A DNA stretch of 64,000 bases from Planctomycetota bacterium (GCA_017303555.1 JAFLCN010000003.1:124001-188000), one strand, 5' to 3'. Shown: positions 32,348 to 40,338, counted from the stretch's first letter. The notes: a model not told the origin generated them from the letters alone. Program-made: numbers and translations.

Positions 32348-33913
32348 CTAGCGCCCGCGGCCCGGCATCTTCCCGAACAGCCGCTTCGGGGGCAGCTTCG
32401 TCGGAACGATCCCGCCCGGGAACTTCGTCGCATCCACTTTCCCCGGGTCCGTCGCGGGAAGCTCGAGCTTCGTCGCCTGCTCCAGCCGGCTCACCTTCGG
32501 CGGGGGCGGGGGGGGCGGCTCCGCTGCACCCTCCGGTCGCTCAAGCTGTAAACCGCCCTGAGGCCGTCCTCCCGGGCCATCGTCTCTCCAGCCCGCGGGC
32601 GGAGCGTTGCCCACGAAATCCGGGTACTCCAGCTTCGGAATCTCCGCGTTGATCAGCATCTCGATGCTCGTCAGCAAGTCGCCCTGCTGAGGCGTCACCA
32701 GCGAGTACGCCAGCCCGCCCTTGCCCGCGCGGGCCGTCCGCCCGATGCGGTGGATGTACAGCTCCGGATCGTCCGGCAGATCGAAATTGATGACGTGCGA
32801 AACACCCTCGACGTCGATGCCGCGGCTCGCAAGGTCCGAGCAGATCACCACGGCCAGCTTTCCATCCTTCAACTGCTTCATCGTGGTGTTGCGCTTGCCC
32901 TGGCTCATGTCGCCGTGCATCGCGTGCGCCTCGATGCCGCGTGCCGTCAACCCCTTCGCCAGTTCGTCCACCGTCCTCTTCAGGCGGCAGAAGATCAGCG
33001 TCAGCGCCGGTTCCTCGTGCGTCAGCACGTGCAGCAGCATCCGCTTCTTATCCCACGGCGCCACCGGAATGTGGAACTGCTTCACCAGGCTCGCCGTCAG
33101 CGAGCCGGCGCTCGTCACCAGCTTCTCCGGATTGTGCATGTGCTGACGGGCGAGGCGCTCCACCTCTTCGCTCAGCGTCGCGCTCACGAAGATCGTCTGC
33201 CGGCCCTCCGGAGGCGTCCCCGGCTTCGGGCACATGCTCAGAATCCGCTTGATGTCGTCGCGGAACCCGATGTCGAACATCCGGTCCACTTCATCCAGCA
33301 CCGCAAACCGGATGTTTTTCAGGTGCAGATAGCCCCGCTGCAGCATGTCCAGCACGCGCCCCGGCGTGCCCACCACGATGTGCGAACCGCTCTGCAACTG
33401 CTTCGTCTGCGCCTGGATCGACTGCCCGCCGTACAGCGTCACCGCGCGGATCGGCGTGTGCTTCGCCAGCTCGTTGATCTCGTCCGTGATCTGGATCGCC
33501 AGTTCGCGCGTCGGCGCGAGAATCAGCGCCTGGTACTGCGTGTCCTTGCCGCACATGTGGATCAGCGGCAACCCGAACGCCGCCGTCTTCCCCGTGCCCG
33601 TCTTGGCCTGACCCAGCACATCGCGCCCCGTCAAAGCCACCGGGATCAGCTTCGCCTGGATCATCGTCGGCTTGCTGAAGCCCATCTCGGCCAGGCCCTT
33701 CAGCACGCTGCTCCGCAGGCCAAGCGCCGCAAAGTCCGCGGCATCATCGAACACGTTGTCCTGCGCAACCGGCTTGAAATCATGATGCGTCACCACGCCG
33801 TGCGGCGTGTGCTCGCCCGCGTGTGCCGCGCCGGTCATTCCGGCATCGCCGCTTTGAATCTCAGAATTTGGAACGCCGGGCACCGGGGACTCCGCCCCAT
33901 CATGCATGTTCAT
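32348..33913 (-). CDS. DEAD-box family ATP-dependent RNA helicase (DEVD variant)
   Basis: A 521-residue RNA helicase. Motifs in order are the Q motif (F-S-K-P-T-M-I-Q), Walker A A-K-T-G-T-G-K-T, Ia P-T-R-E-L-A, Ib T-P-G-R, and motif II D-E-V-D in place of D-E-A-D. Next come III S-A-T, IV I-F-C-R, V S-D-L-A-S-R-G-I-D and VI H-R-I-G-R-T-A-R. The C-terminal tail is Pro-rich, with a run of seven Pro, and ends in a basic K-R-L-F-G-K-M-P-G-R-G-R that probably binds RNA. The N-terminal 70 residues look disordered. The start at 33913 gives MNMHDG. The M42 peptidase gene lies upstream on the same strand. Confidence 0.92.
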   Translation of the reverse strand: MNMHDGAESPVPGVPNSEIQSGDAGMTGAAHAGEHTPHGVVTHHDFKPVAQDNVFDDAADFAALGLRSSVLKGLAEMGFSKPTMIQAKLIPVALTGRDVLGQAKTGTGKTAAFGLPLIHMCGKDTQYQALILAPTRELAIQITDEINELAKHTPIRAVTLYGGQSIQAQTKQLQSGSHIVVGTPGRVLDMLQRGYLHLKNIRFAVLDEVDRMFDIGFRDDIKRILSMCPKPGTPPEGRQTIFVSATLSEEVERLARQHMHNPEKLVTSAGSLTASLVKQFHIPVAPWDKKRMLLHVLTHEEPALTLIFCRLKRTVDELAKGLTARGIEAHAMHGDMSQGKRNTTMKQLKDGKLAVVICSDLASRGIDVEGVSHVINFDLPDDPELYIHRIGRTARAGKGGLAYSLVTPQQGDLLTSIEMLINAEIPKLEYPDFVGNAPPAGWRDDGPGGRPQGGLQLERPEGAAEPPPPPPPKVSRLEQATKLELPATDPGKVDATKFPGGIVPTKLPPKRLFGKMPGRGR

Positions 33914-34297
33914 GGGCTTTTCGACTCGCAAAGTTGACCGACCGAAGGTTGACAGAAGCACGACCGAAGGTGCTCAAGCCGCCGCCCTCCTGGCGCCCGC
34001 CCGAGCGATCAATTCTAGTTCCGGTCGGGTGCGAGTTTCAGCCTCGGTTTCTGCCGATTTGGCCAGTCTCTCAAGTCCCCTCCAGGCCCCCACAGGCCCC
34101 CCCAGGCCCGCAAAGCCACTCCAATCGCTCGCTCCGTCCACAGTCACAAACGAGGTACGCGGAGAGAGGCCGAGCGCGTTGCTCGGAGAAATGCAAAATG
34201 TCTCTTCCACTGGCCCCAATCCCTTCGCCTTTCCTCCGCGCAACTCCGCCTCACTCCGCGTACGTCTTTCTGCCTTCCTCTTCCGAAGTCATCAGCC
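33914..34297. other. Gene-free gap with a 10-bp triplicated tract
   Basis: About 380 bp between the M42 peptidase and helicase genes. No frame looks coding. From about 34082 to 34110 there are three imperfect 10-bp units sharing CAGGCCC. The remainder is C-rich without clear hairpins; the helicase promoter must lie near 33914-33960. Confidence 0.5.
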
Positions 34298-35542
34298 TCA
34301 GCCCTTCAAAACAAACGCCCGCTCGCGCCAAAGTTTCTCAACCAGCGGCCCCACCGCCCCCGACGGCTTGAGCCCCGGCCCGAGCGGGTTGTTCCCGGCA
34401 ATCCTCGGGTCCTGCGCACACGCCACCAGCAAATCCACCAGCCCCTCAAAATCGCTCACCGCAATCTGCTCCCGCTCGATCGTCGCCTTCCGCGTGTTCG
34501 TCCCTTCCTGCACCGCCGCCAAGTCGCCCATGTTGTGGTAGTTCCCCAGCGGCAGACACACACACGTCGCGTCATATCCCGACGCGCAGAACACCGACGC
34601 CTCACACGCCCCGCCCGCCATCAGCTTCCTCTGCCACTTCCACTTCCTGCTCTTATCCACCTTCTCCTTCGCGTGCGGCGTCGATGGCCCGCCCGCCAGC
34701 GCCTCCGCACACTTCGCAATCGCCTCCGTCAAACTCGGCGAAAAGATCGATATCCGGTCGCCCACCCGCACAATCGGCCCGCCCCCGATCGGCGAGTCAT
34801 GAGGGAAACTCCTGCTGTTCTCGAGCGCGATCACGATCGAGTTCCGCGGCATCGTGCCATCGCGACAAGCCGCAATCGCCCCGATAAACCCGATCTCCTC
34901 CGCCCGCGTGAAGATCAGCCGCACATCGCGCGCCGTCTCTTTGTTCTCTTCGATGACATCCATCGCAGCCAGCGCCGCCGCGACGGCTGCCAGGTCATCG
35001 CACCCCAGCGTGTGCAGAATGCCTTCCGAAATTTCCGCCGGCGGCAAGTCCCACACCGCGACGTCGCCGACTTTCAATCCCTCCGTCGTATCGTGATTGT
35101 CGCTGAGTTCCGCCGTGTAGTGCTTGAACGGCGATTCGCCTCCATTCACCGGCGGCGCACTCGCCTCGCCCGTCAGCGTCGCAAAGTGCTTTGTATCCGT
35201 CGAGCTCCAGATGACGACGCGCGCATCCTTGAAGTAGTCATCCATCACCCCGCCGCGAAACGAAAGCTCCACGCACGAGGGCGACACCACCCGCTCGATC
35301 ACAAACGCCGGATGATCCAGGTGCGCTGTGATGTACACCGGCGCAAGGTCCGTCCCCTTCGCATCGCGCATCGAAACCGTCAAGTTCCCGCTCGCATCCT
35401 CGCTCAGCGCCAGCCCCGCCCGCGACTTCACCCAGCCCCTGATGTAGTCAATCACCCGCTGCTCGCGCCCCGCCGCCGTCGGCAACTGCGTGACCTCAAG
35501 CAACCACTTCCGATGCATCTCCCGCCGATTCGCGCTGATCAT
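34298..35542 (-). CDS. M42-family metallopeptidase (glutamyl aminopeptidase/cellulase-like)
   Basis: A 414-residue zinc aminopeptidase of the M42/M20-like clan, probably cytoplasmic and oligomeric. The first metal ligand is in V-Y-I-T-A-H-L-D-H-P-A. The bridging Asp is near L-G-C-D-D-L-A-A-V-A-A-A-L, the general-base Glu pair in F-T-R-A-E-E-I-G-F-I-G-A, and a further ligand in the V-I-A-L-E-N-S segment. The last His is in L-P-L-G-N-Y-H-N-M-G. The family cleaves N-terminal residues from peptides; specificity is not predictable here. The ATG at 35542 is the only good start. Confidence 0.85.
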   Translation of the reverse strand: MISANRREMHRKWLLEVTQLPTAAGREQRVIDYIRGWVKSRAGLALSEDASGNLTVSMRDAKGTDLAPVYITAHLDHPAFVIERVVSPSCVELSFRGGVMDDYFKDARVVIWSSTDTKHFATLTGEASAPPVNGGESPFKHYTAELSDNHDTTEGLKVGDVAVWDLPPAEISEGILHTLGCDDLAAVAAALAAMDVIEENKETARDVRLIFTRAEEIGFIGAIAACRDGTMPRNSIVIALENSRSFPHDSPIGGGPIVRVGDRISIFSPSLTEAIAKCAEALAGGPSTPHAKEKVDKSRKWKWQRKLMAGGACEASVFCASGYDATCVCLPLGNYHNMGDLAAVQEGTNTRKATIEREQIAVSDFEGLVDLLVACAQDPRIAGNNPLGPGLKPSGAVGPLVEKLWRERAFVLKG

Positions 35543-35570
35543 GCCCAGATGCTAGTGGCGCCCTCGTGCC

Positions 35571-35602
35571 ACCGGGCTTCCGCCCGGTGTTCTTCGCTTT
35601 TT
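35571..35602 (+). repeat. Hairpin with T-rich tail, upstream copy of a flanking pair
   Basis: ACCGGGC (35571-35577), loop TTCC, GCCCGGT (35582-35588), then GTTCTTCGCTTTTTC. It looks like a plus-strand terminator, but no plus-strand gene lies upstream. The same words, CACCGGGCTTCCGCCCG followed by TTCTTC, recur at 36640-36662, so the two copies bracket the gene at 35943-36626. Confidence 0.7.
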
Positions 35603-35740
35603 CTCACGCCATCAAAAGGCAATCCCGCCGCTCGAGGTGGCAATGCTCCGTCAATCAAGCTTCTGGTCAACCATTCCGCGCCGCCAACGCACCAACATGA
35701 ATGCCTCTGCCTTCAGCTGCAACGCAGCGCCAGCCAATAG

Positions 35741-35760
35741 CCTGGGGCGCGAGCCCCAGG
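35741..35760. repeat. Perfect hairpin with GNRA loop
   Basis: CCTGGGGC, GCGA, GCCCCAGG: an 8-bp stem with a GCGA tetraloop, preceded by AATAGCC. It lies in the 400-bp gap between the peptidase and the secreted protein gene. Compare the TAGCC hairpin at 115-150. No gene is seen in this gap. Confidence 0.6.
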
Positions 35761-35942
35761 ACAGCTTGCGAATGCCAACCTGGGTGTTCTCGCACGCTCA
35801 CCCCCTCATGCCCGAAAACAAACTCACTTCCCGCGAAGGTCGTGGCCTCATTTCCCATTGCATCCACCCGCCCCTTCTGCGATACTGAACCCACCGGAGT
35901 TTCCGCCTCCGTCATTCCGCACCTGAGAAGAGAGAGACAAAC

Positions 35943-36626
35943 ATGACCACCGCCCGCCTCCTGCCGCTCGTCGGCGCAGCTATTTGCATGTCCGCCTATT
36001 CCGCCACCGCCGCAACCAGCGAATGGCTCGGCTACACCTTCCAATTCTCCTTCCAGGAATCCAAAGTCTCGCATCACCCAAACGTCGTCCAGTTCCACGG
36101 CGCAAGCCTCGTCGATTTCTCCGAGACCCCCGACCCCACCGGCATCATCGTGAAAAACCCGATGTTCCAGTCCAAGGGATTGCAAGGCACCAATCCCATG
36201 CACGCCGACCGCGGCCGACGCACACCCGATTCCCCTCTCGAAGCCACCGACTTCCTCTCGATCACCGTCACCTTCTCCGAAACCACTCACTTCCTGCATT
36301 CCCCCGGCATCGTCCACCGCGATATCGCCGCCCGAAACATCCTGCTCGCCACCACCAAGGGCGTCTACATCAGCGACTTCGGCATGTCCCGCCTCTTCAG
36401 CAGCGAAGGCCCAATGGACTACGGCACCGTCGATCCCAAACTCCCCATCCGCTGGTCCGCACCCGAAGTGCTCCCCATGCGCCTCTATCTGAACGGCGAC
36501 ACCAACTCCAGCGACTGGATTGACATCGAAGCCGGCGGCACATTCGAAACCCTCGCCATCCCATCCCCCGCCGGCGCATCACTCCTCGCCCTCGCCGGCC
36601 TCACCGCAGCCCGCCGCCGTCGCTGA
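35943..36626 (+). CDS. Secreted PEP-CTERM-like protein containing a tyrosine-kinase-like core fragment
   Basis: 227 residues. The N-terminus is a signal peptide (cleavage near A-T-A at 21-23). The C-terminus (I-P-S-P-A-G-A-S-L-L-A-L-A-G-L then A-A-R-R-R-R) is a PEP-CTERM-like sorting tail. Between them, residues 124-177 carry V-H-R-D-I-A-A-R-N-I-L-L (catalytic Asp127, Asn132), S-D-F-G-M-S-R (Asp145), an activation-loop Tyr160 and L-P-I-R-W-S-A-P-E-V-L. The spacing is that of a true kinase: 18 residues from Asp127 to Asp145. H-P-N-V-V-Q-F-H-G-A-S at 45-55 also resembles kinase strand 4. The Gly-rich loop, the ATP-binding Lys and all helices after APE are absent, so kinase activity is unlikely. 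The codon use is host-like. The ATG at 35943 follows GAGAGAGAC. A terminator follows the stop. Confidence 0.7.
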   Translation: MTTARLLPLVGAAICMSAYSATAATSEWLGYTFQFSFQESKVSHHPNVVQFHGASLVDFSETPDPTGIIVKNPMFQSKGLQGTNPMHADRGRRTPDSPLEATDFLSITVTFSETTHFLHSPGIVHRDIAARNILLATTKGVYISDFGMSRLFSSEGPMDYGTVDPKLPIRWSAPEVLPMRLYLNGDTNSSDWIDIEAGGTFETLAIPSPAGASLLALAGLTAARRRR

Positions 36627-36640
36627 ACACTTCGTGGCAC

Positions 36641-36662
36641 CGGGCTTCCGCCCGATTTTCTT
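36641..36662 (+). terminator. Terminator-like hairpin, downstream copy of a flanking pair
   Basis: CGGGC (36641-36645), loop TTCC, GCCCG (36650-36654), then ATTTTCTTC. It lies 15 bp after the stop of the kinase-fragment protein and touches the stop of rtcB on the other strand. It shares CACCGGGCTTCCGCCCG with the copy at 35571. Confidence 0.7.
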
Positions 36663-37915
36663 CACCCTCCCTTATACGAAATCACCGGCTTCACCCGCCG
36701 CACCACGCGTACAAGTTCGCGCTGCGCCTCCAGCACAATCCGCAAATCTCGATACACGCCCGGCGCTTCATCCAGCATCCGATTCTCCATCCGCACGTCA
36801 TACGCAACGCCTTCGAGCTGCCTCCGCAGTTTCCCCGCGCTGATGCTCTTCCTCGCCTCGCCGCGGCTGAGCACCCGCCCCGCCCCGTGACTGCTCGAAC
36901 ACAGCGCCTCCTCATTGCCTCTTCCCTCCACATGCGCACTGAACGTCCCCGCCGACCCCGGGATCAACCCCGCCTGTCCACTCGCGGCAGGACTCGCGCC
37001 CTTGCGATGCACGATCAGCTCCACGCCTCCATGCTTCTCAACCCGCACAAAGTTGTGAGGCAGATCGATAAACGACTCCCAATCCGCCTTCAGCCCGCAT
37101 TCGCGCTTCAAGACCATCGCCGCGCTCGCAAGCAGCTTCCTCCGGTTCGCCGCGGCATACATCACCGCCCACTGCTGATCCGCCAGGTAATTCCTCCCTT
37201 CCTCCGTCCCGATCGAGAGCGCAAGCAGCTTCCCATGCACATGCCGCGCACTGGTTGTCCGCCCGAGCGAATGCAGCGCCGCGTGCGTGTAGTGCCGCGC
37301 AATCACCTGCCCCATGGCCCGCGACCCGCTGTGCACCATCAGCCACACCCGTCCGTCATCATCCGCCTGCACCTCCAGAAAGTGATTCCCGCGCCCAAGC
37401 GTCCCAAGCTGCAAAAGTCCGTCGCGCTCCGCCGCCTTTGCGAGACGCTTCTCGCGCAGCATGTCCACCGCCGGCGCACCATCGCTCCAGCTCGAATGCC
37501 GCGCCGCTCGCGTCAGAATCGGCACCTCACGCCCAAATTGCTCGAGCACCAGCCGCCGCCGCTTCTCATGCAGCGCCTCCATGCCGAGCCCGTTCAGCGC
37601 GACCGTGCTCATGCCGCAGCCGATGTCGCCGCCGATCGCCTGCGGATAAATCAATTCCGAAGTCGCGATCACCGTCCCCACGCAAACATCCGCCGCCGGA
37701 TGCACATCGGGCATCACCGCCAGCTTCTGCAAATCCGCGATCAACCGAAGCCGGTCAATCGCCTTCGCAGTGGCAGTGTCGAGCCCAGAGGCCAGCCACA
37801 TCTTCACGCGCGGATCGCTCTCGATCAGCGCCTGCAACGCCTTCGCGCCGCCATCCTGCGGTTCACGCGTCCGCACCGTCTCATCGCCGTCCAAGTTGTC
37901 TTCAAACTCATTCAT
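36662..37915 (-). CDS. rtcB: RtcB-family RNA-splicing ligase
   Basis: Ligates RNA 3'-phosphate or cyclic-phosphate ends to 5'-OH ends with GTP, in RNA repair. The 417 residues hold the diagnostic residues. These are V-M-P-D-V-H, then G-G-D-I-G-C-G-M with the metal Cys, G-R-G-N-H-F-L-E with the metal His, and H-S-G-S-R. Next come Y-A-A-A-N-R and S-S-H-G-A-G-R with the His that takes GMP. A C-terminal V-K-P-V-I-S-Y-K-G-G closes the fold. The start at 37915 overlaps the stop of the upstream gene (ATGA). No archease gene is adjacent; the partner here is the small RbfA-like protein. Confidence 0.93.
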   Translation of the reverse strand: MNEFEDNLDGDETVRTREPQDGGAKALQALIESDPRVKMWLASGLDTATAKAIDRLRLIADLQKLAVMPDVHPAADVCVGTVIATSELIYPQAIGGDIGCGMSTVALNGLGMEALHEKRRRLVLEQFGREVPILTRAARHSSWSDGAPAVDMLREKRLAKAAERDGLLQLGTLGRGNHFLEVQADDDGRVWLMVHSGSRAMGQVIARHYTHAALHSLGRTTSARHVHGKLLALSIGTEEGRNYLADQQWAVMYAAANRRKLLASAAMVLKRECGLKADWESFIDLPHNFVRVEKHGGVELIVHRKGASPAASGQAGLIPGSAGTFSAHVEGRGNEEALCSSSHGAGRVLSRGEARKSISAGKLRRQLEGVAYDVRMENRMLDEAPGVYRDLRIVLEAQRELVRVVRRVKPVISYKGG

Positions 37916-38328
37916 GACCGTTCTCCATCTCCTGCCACGCGTCCGATCGCGATCAGAATCACAACCGGCACGCGCTTGCGCCTCATCGCCTTCGCGAGCG
38001 CCGCCCGCATCGCGCCCTGGCGCGCACTCAACCACGCCTGCACCACATCCATTTCCACCCGTGCATCCCAAACAACGCCGATGCGAAGCGAGCTTCCGCC
38101 GCCCCGCGCCTCGGCACTTTCCAGCCGCACGCCCCAGTCGATCGCCCGCGCATCCGCGCCAAGCTCGACCTCGATCACCGACCACGCGTGATGCAGCAGT
38201 TGCTCCTGCTTCCACCCGCGCGAGCGCTCCGAACGCTCCTCCACTTCATCAAACCTCGGGTTTTCCCCATCCATCTCCCCGGCCTGCGCGCACAGATCGC
38301 GCACGCCGCGCTTGCGGTCGTTCTTCAA
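37912..38328 (-). CDS. RbfA-like small protein coupled to rtcB
   Basis: 138 residues starting at TTG. The beginning K-N-D-R-K-R-G-V-R-D-L-C-A-Q resembles the start of planctomycete ribosome-binding factor A. The middle, V-I-E-V-E-L ... R-L-E-S-A-E-A-R, and the end, G-A-M-R-A-A-L-A-K-A-M-R-R-K-R-V-P-V-V, follow the RbfA pattern, where R-x-x-L-x-x-x-x-x-x-R-x-x-P-x-L precedes the last strand. The match is weak and was made by eye. RbfA is a KH-fold factor for 16S rRNA maturation, which would suit an RNA-repair neighbour. The stop overlaps the rtcB start. Confidence 0.45.
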   Translation of the reverse strand: MKNDRKRGVRDLCAQAGEMDGENPRFDEVEERSERSRGWKQEQLLHHAWSVIEVELGADARAIDWGVRLESAEARGGGSSLRIGVVWDARVEMDVVQAWLSARQGAMRAALAKAMRRKRVPVVILIAIGRVAGDGERS

Positions 38329-38365
38329 GTGGCATCACTCCATCCCGCGCGCAGTGCGTCCGCCG

Positions 38366-38542
38366 TCAAGTGTGCAAGGCAACGCCAATGCACACCGCCG
38401 ACCAAAACGCCCAAAGCGCGGCCAAAGCCTTCAGAATCTCAATCAACCAGTTGTGAAGTGAGAACCCGCCAGCGCGAACCAGGCTTTAAAAAGCCCACCC
38501 GCACGAGGAGTCCAGCAGCTTTGCAAATTTCGACGCAGTCAT
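38366..38542 (-). pseudogene. Small membrane-protein ORF interrupted by an in-frame TAA
   Basis: An ATG at 38542 follows GAAAGGAG with five bases between. The frame MTASKFAKLLDSSCGWAF ends at a TAA (38486-38488) but stays open for another 39 codons up to a TGA at 38366. The second part is hydrophobic (L-H-N-W-L-I-E-I-L-K-A-L-A-A-L-W-A-F-W-S-A-V) and looks like one membrane helix. It may be a small gene broken by a nonsense mutation, two short ORFs, or chance. The rest of the 38329-38615 gap shows nothing. Confidence 0.35.
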
Positions 38543-38615
38543 GTGAACTCCTTTCTCCGCGAGATTGCCCGCGTGAAGACAGTCTATCGGTAAACGCCTG
38601 AAAAGCAAGCAAATT

Positions 38616-38933
38616 TCAATGATTTTGCGAGTCGGCCGGATTGTTCCGATCCATGTTCACTTCGTCGAGTCGAAGCTGCTCTCGGACCGCACACCAGTCG
38701 CGCCAGCAATTTTCAGAAACGATATCCGTATATCCACGAGCTTGGGTTATCTTGTGCGCCTCATCCATGCGCAACGCGATCACAATCGCCTTGTCTCGAA
38801 TGGCAAGCACCTCAGTCTCCGTAAGCGCGCTGCCCTTTTCCTGCTCGTGGTGCCAAAGAATTGAAACCAGGCTCGGAACGAACACGAGTTGAAGCGCAGG
38901 ATCGTGGGGTTTCTTTCGACCAAATGGCCACAT
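38616..38933 (-). CDS. Hypothetical protein, 105 aa
   Basis: Not recognised. A small soluble protein that begins MWPFGRKKPHDPALQLVFVP and is followed by a helix with H-H-E-Q-E-K-G-S-A-L-T-E-T-E-V-L-A-I-R-D-K-A. A further E-N-C-W-R-D-W-C-A-V-R-E-Q-L segment contains two Cys and two Trp. A polar tail closes it. The start at 38933 is the one that gives the MWPFGRKK beginning seen in many small helical proteins. It lies 28 bp after the stop of the epimerase gene on the same strand and may be its distal operon member. Confidence 0.6.
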   Translation of the reverse strand: MWPFGRKKPHDPALQLVFVPSLVSILWHHEQEKGSALTETEVLAIRDKAIVIALRMDEAHKITQARGYTDIVSENCWRDWCAVREQLRLDEVNMDRNNPADSQNH

Positions 38934-38961
38934 GCTTTGTGCGAGTCCTCTGACAGAAAGC

Positions 38962-39987
38962 TTATTTGGTGGCAGTCTTCGCCCACTCCAGCGTCCTCTT
39001 GATCCCCTCCCCAAAATCCACAACCGGCTCATACCCAAGCAGCCCCCGTGCCGCCGCAATATCCGCCGACGAATGCCGCACATCCCCCGCCCGCGGCGGC
39101 CCGAACATCGGCGTCGAATCCACTCCCAACACCTCGCCCATGTGCCGCAGCACATCCAGCAGCCGGATCCTCGCGCCCGTGCCGATATTCACAACTTCCC
39201 CCGCCAGCGGCTTCTCCGACGTAGCAGCCAAAAGATTCGCAAGCACAACGTTGTCGATGTACGTGAAGTCGCGCGTCTGTTCGCCATCACCCAGCACGCG
39301 TGGCTGCTTCTTCGCGCTCAGCGTATCCGCAAACGCGCTGATCACCGCCGCGTACGGGCTCTTGGGGTCCTGCCGCGGCCCGAAGATGTTGAAGTAACGC
39401 AGGCTGATGCACGACATCCCAAAGCACCGCGCAAACGTCCGCAGCAGCATCTCGCCCGTCACCTTGCTCATCGCATACGGCGACCACACATCGGGCACAT
39501 CCGTCTCTTTGCTCGGCAAGCTCGGCGTATTCCCATACGCCGCGGCACTCGCCGCAAACATCACCCGCTTCACCCCCGCATCCTTTGCGGCAAGCAGCAC
39601 GCGCTGTGTCCCATCCACATTCACCTGCAAACACTTCTCCGGTTTCTCGACGCTCTCCGGCACGCTGACGAGCGCCGCCTGATGAAACACAAAATCGCAC
39701 CCGCTGACCGTCCGCCGCAAAACCGTGTCATCCAGAATGCTGGCTTTGACGAATTGCAAAGTGCCTTCGTTTGCGCTGCCGTCCTTCGGTGCAGCCGCCT
39801 TCGGCAAGTTGCTCTCAAACCCTCCTGACAAATCATCCAGCACTCGAACATTCGCCCCGCAAGCCACCAGCGCCTCCGACAAGTGCGACCCAATAAACCC
39901 CGCCCCGCCCGTAATCAGCGCAGTCTTCCCGCGCAGGCTCGAAGCGACCTTCGGAAACTTCTCAACGATGAAATGCCTGTTGGTCAT
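38962..39987 (-). CDS. NAD-dependent sugar-nucleotide epimerase/dehydratase
   Basis: A 341-residue extended short-chain dehydrogenase, probably a UDP-glucose/UDP-GlcNAc 4-epimerase used for surface polysaccharide. It has the NAD fold T-A-L-I-T-G-G-A-G-F-I-G-S-H-L, then V-L-D-D-L-S-G-G and H-Q-A-A-L-V-S-V-P. The catalytic Y-A-M-S-K (YxxxK) follows, preceded by the Ser/Ala region A-A-S-A-A-A-Y-G, then R-Y-F-N-I-F-G-P-R-Q-D-P. Substrate assignment is by family resemblance only. The start at 39987 is chosen because the longer frame begins inside a hairpin repeat. Confidence 0.88.
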   Translation of the reverse strand: MTNRHFIVEKFPKVASSLRGKTALITGGAGFIGSHLSEALVACGANVRVLDDLSGGFESNLPKAAAPKDGSANEGTLQFVKASILDDTVLRRTVSGCDFVFHQAALVSVPESVEKPEKCLQVNVDGTQRVLLAAKDAGVKRVMFAASAAAYGNTPSLPSKETDVPDVWSPYAMSKVTGEMLLRTFARCFGMSCISLRYFNIFGPRQDPKSPYAAVISAFADTLSAKKQPRVLGDGEQTRDFTYIDNVVLANLLAATSEKPLAGEVVNIGTGARIRLLDVLRHMGEVLGVDSTPMFGPPRAGDVRHSSADIAAARGLLGYEPVVDFGEGIKRTLEWAKTATK

Positions 39988-40004
39988 GCTGTCTTTTTCA
40001 GAAA

Positions 40005-40045
40005 CCCCCTCCCTGTGGGAGGGGGCAGGGGGTGGGTGCTGGGGG
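40005..40045. repeat. Hairpin/G-quadruplex repeat, copy 2 of 3
   Basis: CCCCCTCCC (40005-40013), loop TGT, GGGAGGGGG (40017-40025), then CAGGGGGTGGGTGCTGGGGG, giving five G-runs. It begins 18 bp upstream of the epimerase start codon. The preceding GAAA is shared with copy 3 when that is read on the minus strand. Confidence 0.85.
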
Positions 40046-40204
40046 CTGCGTCTTCTGTGCCGTATCCGTACGTCCTTTGCCACTCATTCGATCGGTCAAT
40101 CCCCACTCTCTTCTACCTTATCGCCCACTTGAACCACCCGTTCCCGCACTAAACTGATCCAAGCAGTCCAGAAGCGACCATCCGACAGTTCTCAGACTTC
40201 CCGC

Positions 40205-40335
40205 TCTCCCCTCCGCGCCCTCTGCGACTCTGCGGTGAAATCCGCCTTCTCCGTGTCTTCGCTCCGTGGTTCCCCGTGGTTCTCCGTTTTGAATCCGCCC
40301 GCAATCCGCAATCCGCAATCCGCAATCCGCAATCC
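40205..40335. repeat. Dispersed CTCTGCG element followed by five perfect GCAATCC units
   Basis: The 80-bp element at 40222-40301 matches that at 25621-25701 (about 73 of 80 positions by hand alignment). It runs directly into GCAATCC repeated five times (40301-40335), which ends three bases before the ATG of the aldehyde dehydrogenase gene. The gap 39988-40338 therefore consists mostly of three repeat families. Confidence 0.88.
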
Positions 40336-40338
40336 GCC

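Noticed and set aside
40301..40335. Possible CRISPR array because of regular GCAATCC units
   Set aside because: Units are 7 bp and contiguous, with no spacers and no cas genes nearby.
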